Assembly (NCBI GenBank): GCA_916610825.1
Contig: OU744451.1
Coordinates: 8,623,441-8,687,440, forward strand
DNA length: 64,000 bases
Source: Haliclystus octoradiatus
Lineage: Eukaryota > Cnidaria > Staurozoa > Stauromedusae > Haliclystidae
Direction of reading: 5' to 3'
The position numbers and the translations under genes were made by a program. Shown here piece after piece: positions 42,016 through 57,000 of the stretch (its first letter is position 1; every line of letters begins with the position of its first letter). The notes under the pieces were generated by a model that was given only the letters and a program-made list of their open reading frames with translations, did not search any database and had not been told where the DNA came from.

Positions 42016-45000
42016 ATGAAAAACAATATGTCTTCGTTTAACAAATTACAATTCTTGGAGGAGGAGGGACGGCAGCACATTTATGAGATCAGCGAAATGC
42101 GAAGAATTAATTATACCGGCTATCGGAGAACTATAACTAAGGTCAAACTATTTGCTTTTGACCGAAGTGTAAGTTTACCATTCCAACAACTTCAGCTATT
42201 TATAGACTACCGCTATGTTTGATAACTGTTATGTTATGATAGGGTGTTATTTAACTATCATGCATTTAATCTATATCGACAGCAATAAAATTGAGTCAAA
42301 CAAGATGAAAGACAAAACAATTCTTTGAAATTTTTAATGACGTGCGTGATGTACAAATTTGTATACATTTTTTTTTATCACGTCATTTTTTATTAATTGT
42401 ACATCCGTTTATTTTTCAAAACACGGTAATAAAAAATCGAGGCCTGAAGTATACTATGCAGTTTGTGTTATTACTTTTCCATAACATTTTACGTTATGTA
42501 ACAAGCCATTACCTAGGCTAATTATGAGAAACGTTAATTGCTATGCCAATGAGCTGATAAACTTTTAGGGGTTAATTAAAGGGGCTCCAAGTTTTTATCA
42601 AATAGCTTGAAATAAACAATAGTAATAATAGTTCTCTCTAAAGCAAACTCTGAGAATTAGATTGATTGCGCAGTACCACACTATTCTGTTTTCCCATTCA
42701 AGCATGTACCCCATGTTCTCTTTTTGTCAGGGGCAATAGGACATGGTGCTCCTGTACTCTTTCATTCCAAACTTGCTAGTATAATATGTATTTTCAATGC
42801 AATTCAAATGAATTTTGGGTGAATCATTCTAAGAATAGGCCTAAAAGGTAGGCACACACAACACAGAGATACTATTGTGGGGAACGGCAGTCCCTTACTA
42901 TTTGCGCAAGACGGTGCAGCGTTTGCATTCTCTTTAATTTTCTCAAATATTTTATTATACCATTATTATTATTTTAATTATTTTCAAGTTGAAGAATAGG
43001 CCTAACTCTTGTTATGGTCAGTATTCAAAATGTTATCAAAATCAAATTATAAACAAACCATTTATATAATATTTATGACTTTGCTTAAATTTATAGGCGT
43101 ATTATTTCTGTACATGTAATAATATGTCATGATTCATGGATTATTCGATCCACTTTTAATTTCTCCTTGAAGGAAGAGATAAAGAATAACATACAAAATC
43201 TCAGCATGAAATCTTAAAAACAAAACCGTATGACATCATCAACAATTGAGAACAATAATATCAATAGATTATTGTAATAACAGCATAATAACAAAGAAGG
43301 AAATTAATAGGGACCAATCACTTACTCAAAAACAATGTTTTTGCTCAATTTTCAAACACTCGAAAACTTAAAATATTTCAACACTCATCATAGTATTATA
43401 ACGAAATGGATTCAATTAATTTGATTGGTTTGGAGTTATGACGCCAAATCTCCATAACAAAACTAAGTTCGAAAACACAATCAATCTTACAATTTGAACT
43501 TGACATCCTAAATGAGAACTTCCAATTTGATGAAGAGTTTTCCAAAACATTTTACGAGCAAAAAAGTCATGTTAATTTTTATATAAGTTGTGTAAGTCAC
43601 AATACAAAGCAATTGGCGCACAGTTTCCAATGAGCTATTGATATTTGGAGCATTCGGATTACTTCACAATCATTCTCTCCTTACGTGCCCTCTCTTCCGC
43701 CAAATATCAATAGCTCATCGGAGATTGTGCGCCAACTGCTTAACAGTACTTTAAAAATAACTAGTTATCCTACAGTTTCTGGTTAAGCTAAAATAAAATT
43801 AACCAGTTGTACTTTCAGAAATATACTTTTCAGAAAAAGTAGTGGTATCAAGTTTCAATTTACTATTATTTCAAATAAGTTTTAATTCTGTACATTTTGA
43901 TAGATGATGGGACATATTAGGATACATCAGAATAATGTTCATCTGAGTGATGATGTTATATAAAATATTACAAAATATAATGCACGTAAGTGCACGCTGC
44001 TCTGGTACACTGGTAGCTCAGTTGCAGGGTTTCAACAGAGAGGCCAGGGCTCGAACCGTCGTTGATGCAAGGCTGCTGTTTATATTTGTATGTGAATGTG
44101 TCTTTGTCCCCCAAATACGACAAGCACTTGTCATTGTGAGAGGCTACTATCAGTTATCATTATGTAGTTTACTGAAAATGTAATATTGTAATACAGTGAA
44201 ACCTGTATATAACAACCAGCTACCCCTGCGAAAAACAGTTCAGGAGTTAATGAACAGTTCATTTAACGCTCATGAACTGTTCATGAGCTGTTCATGAACT
44301 CCTGGACTGTTTTTCGCAGGGATATAAGAATTAGACAAATTGACCACTATAGACAAGACAGGTGCCTCAGATACAGGATTGATTCAATAAGAAATACTAT
44401 GTTAGACATACCAAGGATGACCATGATATACAGGTGGCCTCTGTATTCTGGTAACCATTGTAACAGGTTTGACTATAGGCCTACAAATTGACCACTATAG
44501 ATAGTTGCCTCATATATAGGATTAAAGAGGCACTATTGACCGGCGATAATTGTTTTGAAAGAAATGTATTTTTTTCAAAACTTCATTTTCAAACATTAGT
44601 TGTGGCATCATCAATTCGATTTTGAGTTTTCATAGCGATGAAATCTGGTAACTGGAATATATCACGAGAAGTGTTTCGATGGCAGTAAAACTATACAAAG
44701 AAGTGTTTTGTGATTTGCTAAGACCGTTTACCAAGGATGTAATATGGAATAAAGAATGTTGTTGAAAGAAAGCATAAGTTATTTGGATAATATGGTTTGC
44801 TACAAAATTGATTAATTGATTGATTATTCTAACACGAACAGTCGGTCTTGTTTGACCCTTTTATTCAATAAAAAATACTGTTTTAGACAAGGGTAGCCAC
44901 TATAGACAGGTGACATCTGTATGGAGGTGACCATTATAACAGGTTTGACCTATTTATTAGGCCTATTATTATACTTCAAACGGACAATTTATTGATTTGT

Positions 45001-48000
45001 TTCTGATGTTGCAGTTGTTGAAAAGTTTTGTTCACAATGTGAACATAATGGTGATAGTGCAGATGGCTCTTGCTGGTAAGTAATCAATATTGTTGTAGGT
45101 TTACATAGAAATTCATTGAAAACAGGGTTCAATACAATGGGGGATTCTGGGACTGAGAGTCCTGGAAGGCTAGTACAGTACAAATTTGAGAGGATGGGAA
45201 GAAGTAGCTGTAATCAAGAAGAAAAATTGTTTGCTTTCTTTTGTTGGACAGAAAAGTAAAACAGGGCAGTTGTATCATATTTTTATGACAATAAACGTAA
45301 AATAAATGATCTGAAAGTCTATGCATAATGAAATCACCTGGAAGAATTTGAGAGGAAAAACGGGCATGGGCACATATAATGAGCACCTTTATGTAGCAGC
45401 CACCTGTCTATAGTGACCACTTATTATTATATGAAAAGCATCATTGTATTGAATCAACCATCTATATATGTAAGTCACCTGTCCATAGTGGTCAATAGTT
45501 ATTTAGATCTTATAGATCTTTCATGCTGCTAGATATAAGCTCCACTGCATCAACAAAGACATAACTGTCATTAAACACACACACTTTCTAAATGCAAATT
45601 TTGATTGCAAAATATTCCATAATAGGCTACAATTTTTCTTGTCCCAAAATATACACAACACCTTCCTTGTGTCCCTCTAGCATTAGTGTAGAAAACTACT
45701 TTCAATAAAAGCATTTTGCTATTGATCTCTACACATCCATCTCTCTCTCTCATAGCTCATAACTTAATTCCACTCATAACTTGAGCCACAAATCAAAAAC
45801 GTCACTTTTCCCAGACAAAAATCGTCAAGTTTCCTGGGAATTCATCAAAATTATTCATAAAAATATACAAAATACTGACTCATTACTTGTTTTAGTTGAA
45901 TTTTATTGTAAATGTTTCAAAAATACAATTTGCATTCAGTAATTCACAATCAAAGACTTCTTAGCATTTTGAGAAAATTCAGTCATGTGAGCTTCATGGT
46001 CTTTGATTCTTTTGTTGTCCTATGATTTTGCGAATCCAATGGGAGGCATGGTAAACAGATCAAAGACACATGTATTAAAAGGGCTCTGACCGTAACTAAG
46101 AACACATTCGGTCTACAACGCATTATCTCATAATGTTTGATATTATCAACTCAATGTTTGATATTATCAACTCAATGTTTGATCATTTTTGTTTCTATAT
46201 TCACAGCGATTCTTACATTTGCATGTGAATACGCAGGTGAGTTGTTGCTATAAGTACGGTGAAGTTAGTTAGAAAAAATATTCCCATAACTAAGACCAGT
46301 ATCCTCAAATGTTTAAGAAAAGTTATATAATCTGCTTATTAATGATATCTATTGCCGTCTCTCCATTTCATAAATTTGTTTTATGATTCAAAATTTCTTA
46401 ACTTAATTGAATTCAAAAAACACCTTCAAAATCATGTCACAGAATTTCTACTTCATAATATTCTACACACTTTGTGTGAAAACTCGATTAAAATTTATGA
46501 ATGTGAATTGCAAATTTCAATCATTATAATTTCATTAACGTTTTATGGACTTTTCATGTTTATTTCACATTGTTGGATTTATTCAATGAAGCATGTTTTG
46601 TAACAGTTTTAACTGCCCAGATGATGTAACAATGCCTAATGCCTATATAGATATTGGCAATAGTTACCCTGTTCCAGAATATCTCTCTGTTATTATATAT
46701 AGATCAATATTTTCACAGATTTCAAAGCTCTTGATTGTCAAAGCGCAGCAATGTATAGCAACTCTTAATAATGAAATTTCTTCTGGACTACCGGTATTCC
46801 ATCATCGCGTTGATGGTAGGTATTGACGTTCAGATGAAAGCAAAGCTATAATTCACCTTAAGTGGTGGATGAGAGTATAAGCCTCAGACTTTGCGCTTTC
46901 TCCCCTGTTATTTAAGCTAGCCCCAAACCCTTGTTGCATTATATTATTTCCCTGAGTGTATATTTTTGTTAACCAGTTTTGATTATACTACTAATTGGGA
47001 TTTTTAATTTTATTTTTTAGATATATATTTTCAAGTTCATCCTACGTTGTTTGTTTCACCGTTGGTATTTCCTTTAGCATTTTCTATAAACGGTTTGTTT
47101 ACTTTTTCTTCAATAAACTTATCATGTTTGCTATTTCAATTGGATGACATCAACATGAGTCAATAAAATTGGAAAATTCAGGAAAAATCTAAATGATTAT
47201 ATACTATTTATAGCAGCAGACAAATTTGTTATAGGTCAAGATGACTTGAAAATACTAAGATACGTGCTTTGTGAGCTACTCTACCGCATCCTTCCAAATA
47301 TGTGTCAACTTCTTTACCTGAAAACTTGATAAAATTGTTTCTTTATTACTTTTTTGGAGGGGGCTTTATCATTTACGACAAACCGGGTGTGCTAGTTGCT
47401 TTTTTCACTTTGGCACCTTGGTGGTTGGAGCGTGTATAATTCTATTATAAAATCATTGAATGTGATACTGATCGCTGATTGGTTATTGTTGATGTTTGTA
47501 TCAGGCTGATTTCATGTCTCATTACCCACCCAGCGTGTTCGTATCAGAGTACATACAACTCAGCACCGTTTTCTATTAGTTAAATAGCCAGATGCCCTTC
47601 CCGACTCCAACCAATAGTGCTTCTGCTAGAAATTGAACCCAAGACCATAGCACCCTAACCACTGCATTTCGGTCTCGTGACTTCTACACATGCTTTTACT
47701 GAATCAATAGAACAATAGAATTTCTTGTTTTCAATTTTTGCAAATTTTTATTAAAGTTAAACCTGTTATAATGGTCACCTGTCTATAGTGGTCACCACCT
47801 GCAATGTCTAAATAATGATTTCTATTGAATCAACCCTGTATATATAAGGCACCTTATCAATTTATCAACCTCTCATAGCTGGCTGTTATATACAGGTTTA
47901 CTGTATGTACAATTCTGAGTAAATAGGAAAGGCATTTGCTAAAGGGAGCTACTTAAATGTTTGATGTGTCAGTTGATTCCACATAGTATAGAACAACAAG

Positions 48001-51000
48001 TTTCTGGTATAGACAATTTATTCACAATTGTATTAATTCTATGAACTTTTATATTTCATTTGTTATGATGAAATTACTACAGAAATGGGATCAATAGAAA
48101 GCGCTGCCATTTCGAGACAAGTAATTGAGTATTTGTATTGTTGCCTTTTAGCTGATTTCCAACGTAGAGAAAGAGTTTTACAAGATTTAGCTGAATTTAA
48201 AGCAAGCTCAATGATGTGGTTCTTTTGTATGAGAGATTGGTACAAAGATGCAGGTTGGTATTATACACTACAGTTGCTAGAATCCTCAGTTTTATATATC
48301 CAATGCAGGACTTATTCAGGAATAGGGATTTGTTCCCCAAAATAGATCTGCTTTGAATGAATGTTGGCCTACTGTATTTTATGTCAATAGAATTAGAAAA
48401 ATGTCTTAAATCCTTTCATATCGCCTGGAATCAAGTATGCTTTGTTTTTAAATTGCCAACCACTTTGTGTTGTATAAATGAATAACAGTTATTATCTATG
48501 TCGGTTGTGTATTACAACATTCTAATTTTTACATGCAACAATTTGAATTAGTCATTAATAAAAACACACACGGCACATATACAATAGTAAAGGAAATCAT
48601 GCGGTTTCTCACAAGTGGGTCCTCCACAAGTGAAAAATGCACAGGTGCCAATTTATCCATAATTGAATCCTAAACCGTATACCGGTAATTACCTCTTAAT
48701 CGCATACATGTAAAAAACCTCCATAAACTTCACAAAAAAAATGAAAAAGTGATGGTGCCATCAAATGAAATTTTACTGTAAGACTTTGACTCGATGTGAG
48801 AGAGACAGAAACAAGGATAGTAAATTGACTTTTACATTTTAATGAGACAACATCAAGGTTTACAACAAGGCTGATGAAAGCTACGAAAGTATTCTATTTA
48901 TCACAATTAAACAATGTGTGACTAATCTGCACAACGTAAACAATCATGCCGAGATACGGAAACGAACCATTCATAACAATACAATAACAAATTAATCAAC
49001 ACTAAGCATAAATATCATGATGCACAAACAATCACCTCTCAACAACACGTATTTCAAAACAATCTCTATATAACAATTACTTCAAATTTTCTTCGAATTT
49101 ATTGAACCCTGTTTTCATTGGCTTGATATTTTGCTTGATTATTCTATCAAGTGATCGTTTTTGAATTTCGCTTTCTGCACTGAGTGCAACTTCAAAAAAA
49201 AAATGACACTGAATTTCCTCAAAATTGCACTTTTTAGCAAATCATAATAGAGAAATTCAGCAGGTATGTGATCTAATTAGCTATCTAATTATTTAATTAG
49301 CTATATCTATTTGATTAATTTTAATTTTCTTTCAGGACTTGATGAAACATTCATGAAAACTGTATCAAATAAAGTAACAGGTTTAATTATACATTTAAGA
49401 GAATATTTACTGACAGCAAAAGAAAAACATAGAGATTTTGTCACCAAAGTAAGTTTCTTATTATTTCAGCTTGCATTAAATAAATGTTACATATCTAATG
49501 AAACTAATTAATTACCAATCAAGCAGAGAATTTCACATTATTTTACATCTATTATATAATTTGTTACATTCTTATAATTGCACATGGCCTCTGTGAAAAC
49601 AGTTCATAGTGGTTAAAAGCTGAAAAGGTCCATGAAAAGCAGGACATTTATCAACTATGAACAGTTCATGTTTACAAAGGTTTTGTCTCAATTAAGCAAA
49701 GTTTGAATACATTTGTGTTAGTCTTTCAAATTATGTACATGCTATGACATTATAGTTGTGTTTCTGTAACAAAATTTGCATCTACAGCCCGTGCTTAAAA
49801 CCACTTGATGCCTTCACAACATTGATGTGTTATTTGTTGAGTACCATGCCTATTTTGCTGCAGTGTAAATGGCTCAATTTTCGTAAACAGTTCATGAACT
49901 TAGTAATTTTTTTTGCATTTGATAGTTTTGAAATAAATTGAGAAAAAAAATTATTGAATTTTATAATTCATCAGGTTCTGTGTAAGTTATCATTTATTCT
50001 TAGGTTTTGTATGAAGATTTTAGTGACATAGCTCAACTAACCGATGACATGCGAAAACACCTCCCGACATCACCACCCTTAATTGCTCGTGTTCTCCATA
50101 ATCTCGGGTGAGCATTTCATTTTTGTACTTATAAAGCTAGATGTTATTTCTACAGGTTAAATTAATGAATCTGATTTATTGTCAATCAACCAGACACCCA
50201 AGACACATAGCCTACCTTGTAACAAGAATCACAACTGCTCATAATATGAAATAGAATCAATTATCGGTTTTCCTTCAGAAATTTTTCAAATTAGAACTCA
50301 AGGAAGATTGCGTTTGTATGTTTTTTACTTGGTAATAAGCGCTCAATTTAACCAAGGGGATTATTGATTACAAATTCCTCTTTGGTGAAATATATTGTAG
50401 TGTTTAACAGACACATAATACTGCCAAGAGATTTTATAATTATCGAATGAGATGTGAGAAGCAATCCTAGAATGATCAACAATCCCAGTTTTGTTAAAAA
50501 ATATAAAAAAATAAGATGTGGGAGGATGAGTCTTAATTATCCTGTAAGTCAGTATACCTCAAAGCGTGTTGAAGGATTGACCTGTATTATGACACAGTGA
50601 AACCTGTATGTAACAGCCAGCTACGAGAGGTAGATAAAACGACCATTATAGACAGGTGGCCTTTTTATACAGGTTTGATTCAATAGAAAATACTATTTTA
50701 GACATTGAAAGAGTGACCACTATAGGCAGGTGACCGCTGTATAGAGGTGACCGTTATAACAGGTTTGACTGTAATTGAAACATTTTATTGGCACCTTTAG
50801 GGATTTATCTATATCTACGTTATATGTTCACTGTGGATTTATGATGTTTCTTATTGATGAAGCTAATAAAGATTTATTTCATTTTTTCATCTAGATCAAT
50901 GTGTGTATGTTTTGAGCGTCTTCGTGTTGTCAGAGAGTATCGTTCGCCAAGATCAATTCGTTCATTTACAAAGATATTCATTTTTATTTTACCCATATTA

Positions 51001-54000
51001 TTATCACCATATTATGTATATCTTGGCCGTGAAAGTAAAAATAAATATTCACCATACGTTGTTGCTATCATCGTATCATTTCTATTTGGTTGTTTGCAAG
51101 GTGTTCAAGACAAACTTGATGATCCCTTCGATGGAATGAGCGAAGATGATATTAATCTTAGTCAGGTAAGACATATAGGCCTACAGAATTAAACATGGTT
51201 CTACAAAAAATAATGGTTTCAGTGTGAGACCAATGTTTTCCTTACAGTGTGCCTTCAGTGTAGTGGTTTAATATTGTATTGACGTCATTGTATTATTGTC
51301 TATTGTTATTCATTTCCTGTAAATCTATATGTGTGTAAACTGTACCACGTAAACGCTCTCTTTTGTCTCTTACTATCTTAGTGTACGGTCGTGTCTGTTG
51401 TATCAAAGAGCTCTGACTAACGGCCATAGTAGCCCTTAGCATCTCTCCCTGTAATGTCAGCAGACACGGCCTACCATTATCATAATAAAGAGTGTCAACA
51501 TGATATGGATTGTGTCGTTATTTAAATCTCCCACAGCAGCCACCTTTGCAGTATCTAAAATGCTAATATTTTCTATTGAATCAACCCTGTATATAAAGGC
51601 CACTTGCATACAATGGTCAGTTTTCTACCTCGTATGTTGGCTGTTATGTACAGGTTTCACTGTATTTAGAATAATTACTCAATTGAAATTTGTGAAACGA
51701 CCCACTCCTCTAGAAATAGAGGTGTTGTTTGCGTGCATTCAGTATCGCAATTCCGTCTCCATTGCTACATTGCTTATTACCTGAATACATGACAGATCAT
51801 TCCTGTATTGTTATAGTTGCTTCTGTTCTATTGATCCCTGCTGATTCCCCTTGTGATAGTAGAAGGCCATACTAGACTTGTTAATTAGCATTTGAAATAA
51901 TTTGCAATATAAAGATTTGTTACAAATTTCTTATAAATTGAGTTTTTTTTATATCAATCTAGTGTTAAAATTCTCAAAAACGGATAATTTTCTATCCTTT
52001 ATATGATTTATTATTCATGGTTTTCTATATGACGGTTGAATTTAAATTTGTTTTTCCTTTTCAATTACCTCAGATACACCTACGCTAGAAAGTTAATCAT
52101 GCCTCTAAGTATTCATTTTAGGAATGTAACATGATGTTTAATTCAGAGGTCAGCTGTCATTTGTTCGTGCTTCAAAATTTTTACATTATTTGTTCACATC
52201 TAATTTTATTATTATGTTTAGCTTGACGATTGGACGTTACAGTCACTTGAAGCAACTGCTAATAGAACATTTAAAATAGGCCGTTTCACTGTTTCTGCTC
52301 CAGAAAAGAAAGTTGATCGAGCTGAATCACTTCGATTTACTGATAGCATTAATCCAACTAAACTTGATGGTTTACCACCTGCATGGGCACATCGAGCCAG
52401 TGTTACACGCTCAAGTACAATGGTCCGGCCTCCTTGGCAGAGACAAGTAAGCAATATAGTGAGTTAATTGATACTTTGGGAATTCAAAAACCAATGAGAG
52501 CCTTTCAAATCCATGTGATTATATTAATAACACACAAATGTCTAAATCTGAATCAATTGTCCAATATTTCCATTTCATTAATACTTTATGGTTCACATCC
52601 AGAGTCAAACAAAATTGGGTATCATAAAATCCTAGATTTCAAAAAGCTAAAGAAAATCTTTGATATATTTCTGATTTAAAGGCCAGAACTCAACAACAAG
52701 TCAAGAAAAATGGTTAAAATGTTCCTAGGAATTTGGAAGGCAAAGGATTTTTCAGAAACTTTTAGTATTAAATTCACAGGATATTTAGAGATTTATCATT
52801 GATTTTTGAATTCAAAGGGAGGGTAGACTCTAACAATTCCTACACACCACATTCTTTCATTTGTCAATATTTTCATCAAATGTTTAAATAATCATTGCTA
52901 TTCAAACATTCACATTAAATTCATATTTTATCAATTGAATATTTACAAAATTATAATCTGTTTTCATCAAAGTTTGGACAAAGAGCAGCATTCAATGGTC
53001 AACAATAATGAAATGGTTAATCTGCTATATCATAAACAGGAGAAGATGATATTGTTTGATTTTTTTATTCAAATGATCAATTGAATGTATATCAAATTGT
53101 TTACCTTTTATATTCATCTCAGCTAAAACCTTGGAGGTATTGTATCAAAGGAGGTTGGGTATTTCCGTAATACGTGTGCTGCTTTAATAAGTATCCCCCG
53201 GAAGTAAACAGTTCAGGAGTTCATGAACAGTTCATGAACAGTTCATGAACGTTAAATGGCTCCAATTTTCCTGAACTGTTCATGAACTGTTCATGAACAG
53301 TTGATGAACCCTCACAGACAGTTCATGAACTGTTCATAAACTCCTGAACTGTTTTCGCAGGGGTCCTTTTCTAGTGATACTCCTCGAAAAAAATTAATAA
53401 ATTCATGTACATTAATTAACAATTTGTGAAGACTTCATGAAAAGTTCACATACAGTAATAAACTTTTCATGAAAATTGATAAAATGTTCATCAAAATTTT
53501 GCGAATATTTCACAAATAGTTCATAAACCTTTCAGGAATATCAATAAACAATCTATGAACACTTTGCAAAAAGTTCATAGGCATTTCATGACCCGTTCAT
53601 GATAGAGTTCGACTAAAGTAGGAATCCTAGATTCCGGAAGGTTAGAGGAAATTCAGTAGAAAAAATATATTTTTAATGATTTATTAGTCAAGTTACGTCA
53701 ACAAAAATTCAGAAGAAAATGTTGAAATTTCTCTAGGATTCCATCAGAAGGCTGTACCTTTTTTCGAACCCTGGTTTATGAACTGCTTTTGACTTGGGAT
53801 TTCATGAATCCTGAATGATCCTATCTACCTGAGAATCTCATAAACCTTTGATGAGCAGATTGTGTATTACAGTGAAATGTCCATGTAACAGTTCCTGTAA
53901 AAGGTTCATGAATTTTCAGTTGAATAAAGTGTTTGTAAGAGCTCATGATCTGCATTCTACATAAGCTAGCACCTTTTATTTTGTCAATTGTGACTCATCC

Positions 54001-57000
54001 CTAACATGTTTTCTCTAAAATCCTGCAATAATGATCATCTTTGTGTCTACATAATGGATATTTATGTAGCGTCTCAAATGGCTATTATCTACCCCATTAA
54101 CATTTGATTCCATTATAGCCTGTATAAACCAATTATATTTCCATAATGATTGTTTTTATAAACATGGTTTGCAGTAGGCCTACTTATAAATCACAGCTTT
54201 CATGGAACCCAATACATGACAAAAGCAATGTTTGCAAACATGTTTGCAATCATATTACAAACATGTGTTTGTAATATTTGTTCTTGTGTTTTTATTGACA
54301 GCATGCAATTTATTCTGATGATGACACTTCGACAGCGGATGATTTTGAACTCCATCCTTATGCTGACGTACTTTCAAATTTACCTGGTAATGCAACCATT
54401 TTGCGCGGGGGTCACGTTAAGCCACGTCAGTTTACAAGAGCGGATTTATCTGATTCTCAGTCTACTTTGGATAAATTAGACAATCAAGAAGGAGATTATA
54501 GTACATCAACATTAAATGCAGGTGAGTAGGCTTAGTTTGATATTGATTGTATAAAAACTAGATAATTTTGTTGTATGTGTTAGTATATGTTGTTTTGATG
54601 TTGTATAAAGTGTTGATGTCTGCTGTCGAGTATGTTATGGCGTGACTGAACAAATGTGATTTATATAACATATTGTCATTGTTATTATTGTAAGAATCTG
54701 TAAATGTTAAACGTAGCTATAAAGAGATGATGTAAATGAGAGCTTGGAGAGTCACACAAAGACAGTATAGCTTACTTTGTGTTGTAAAAGAAACAGCGTT
54801 TTCATTTTCTTTCTCTATCACACCGGCCCTATAAGTCTTACAAATGTAATCAAAATCAATAATTATTTGCTATGATTTATTTTCAAGTATGTGTTACCTA
54901 GGTACTCAACGAAGCAACATTTACTATTGTAACAGTATTCTTGATTTGGCTGTGTATTTTTTCTAGTGTTTTGCTAGGAAATCTTCATTGTTTCTTGAGT
55001 AGAATGTGTATTTGTATTTGAAGACCAACAATCTTAGGTTGTCCAGTAGTGTGAATTGCTTGTGTGCATATGTTCAATAGTGTAACATCTTGAATACTCT
55101 GGCAGGCCTGCTTTTATCAGTAAACTATTATGTCCTATTATACTAAATCACATACATGCATACACAGAGGGTAAAGTACATCACTGACATCTGAATGAAG
55201 CAATACCATGTAACAATGTTTTAAACTTCAATTATTAATAATCCAGATTGTATCACACATGCGATAGATTCGTTATTAGAATTGCCTGATGCATTGACTC
55301 ATTATACCTGACTGCAATATTAACTTCTCTATAGTCTAGTTACGAGATTTTTTTTTATTTCTAAACGTAAATTTGGGTGTATACCCTTTATGCAGTGAAA
55401 TTTGTCTCAAAATTTAACAGCAGGCAAACTTGTACATCCTGGTAATATGCTGGCTTCCACTGTGCTCGGAGAAAAAGGAATTGATTTCACCACATGCTTA
55501 CCACAAGCACTAGTAGATTTGAAAAACACCTTACATATTTTTCGCAATCAATAACTTATGGATCCCACAGCTCTACTTATCTCAATGTTGTTAATGCTGG
55601 TACATTTAACATCTCTATACATGTTTTCCTATGATACATAACATAGCTAATGATACGTTTAACAACTCTAGACGTATTTGCCTCTGATGCATAACATAGC
55701 TAATGGTATGTTTATCAACTCTAGACATGTTTGCCTCTGATGCATAACAGAGCTAATGATGCGTTTAACAACTATAGACATGTTTGTCTCTGATGCATAA
55801 CATGGCTAATGGTACATTTAACATCTCTAGATATGTTTGCCTCTGATACATAACATAGCTAAAGGTACATTTAACAACTCTAGACGTGTTTGCCTATGAT
55901 ACATAACATAGCTAAAGGTACATTTAACATCTCTAGACATGTTTGCCTATGATACATAACATAGCTAAAGGTACATTTAACAACTCTAGCCGTGTTTGCC
56001 TCTGATGCATAACAGAGCTAATGATGCGTTTAACAACTATAGACATGTTTGTCTCTGATGCATAACATGGCTAATGGTACATTTAACATCTCTAGATATG
56101 TTTGCCTCTGATACAAAACATAGCTAATGGTAGAAAAGTGAAACAAAATTGATTCTAGTTAAATTTATTATTTTATTGGTTGATATCTGTTTATATATTA
56201 TTGTTGTGTTCAGCTGATATGTCAGAACAAGTCATTAACAAGAGTAGTATCACCAATTATAACTGCATGATATATGTTAATGATTTTTGTTTATTCTTAA
56301 TTAGGGAACAATCAAGTGACATTTTCTAATCCAGTTTTTTCTACTGTCAATGAAGAGGATATAACAGTTGAAGAAGAAACTCCTTTAAATGCAATTCCTT
56401 CTTCTTCACGCAGGGGTATGTATGATTGAAAAATTTCATTATACAATTGTTGTTTGTGTGTAAATATTTCTGCTGTGAAAACAGTTTGTGAATGTTAAAT
56501 AGGCTAATTTTATGAACTATTTAAGTAGTGTTAATGCTAGTTTCATGAAAAGTTACATAGAAAACAGGCCATTTAACTTTCATCAGCGTTTGATGAAGTG
56601 TTCATAAATGGTTCATGAACAGTTCACATGTTGCCCTGCAAAAAAAACAGTGCAGGAGTTCATGAACAGCTTATGAACTTTAAATGGCCCCAAATTTTAT
56701 TGAACTGCTGTTGAAGGTTCATGAACTGTCCATGAGCAGTTCATGGACAGTCATGAAAATTGGGGTCATTTAAAGTTTGGGAACTGTTCATGAACTCCTA
56801 AACTAAGATCTCGCAGGGGTTGTTTGCAAACAGTTCATAAATAATTCATGAACTCGGCACATTTTTTTATGTAACAGTCAGTTCCAAATCAAAAACACAA
56901 ACAAACGCTAATAATCAACATTTGGATTTAAGGTATGGCAAATGAGTATCGAAATGCAATCAGAAAATGATTGAGTCTTATAACATGAAACACAGATACT

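Noticed and set aside
46352..46826. Two plus ORFs in intron 2 of paralogue 2 considered as an extra exon
   Set aside because: No counterpart in paralogue 1, and exons 2 and 3 already join in phase without it.
52218..52454. 78-codon minus ORF
   Set aside because: Exact antisense shadow of exon 8 of paralogue 2.
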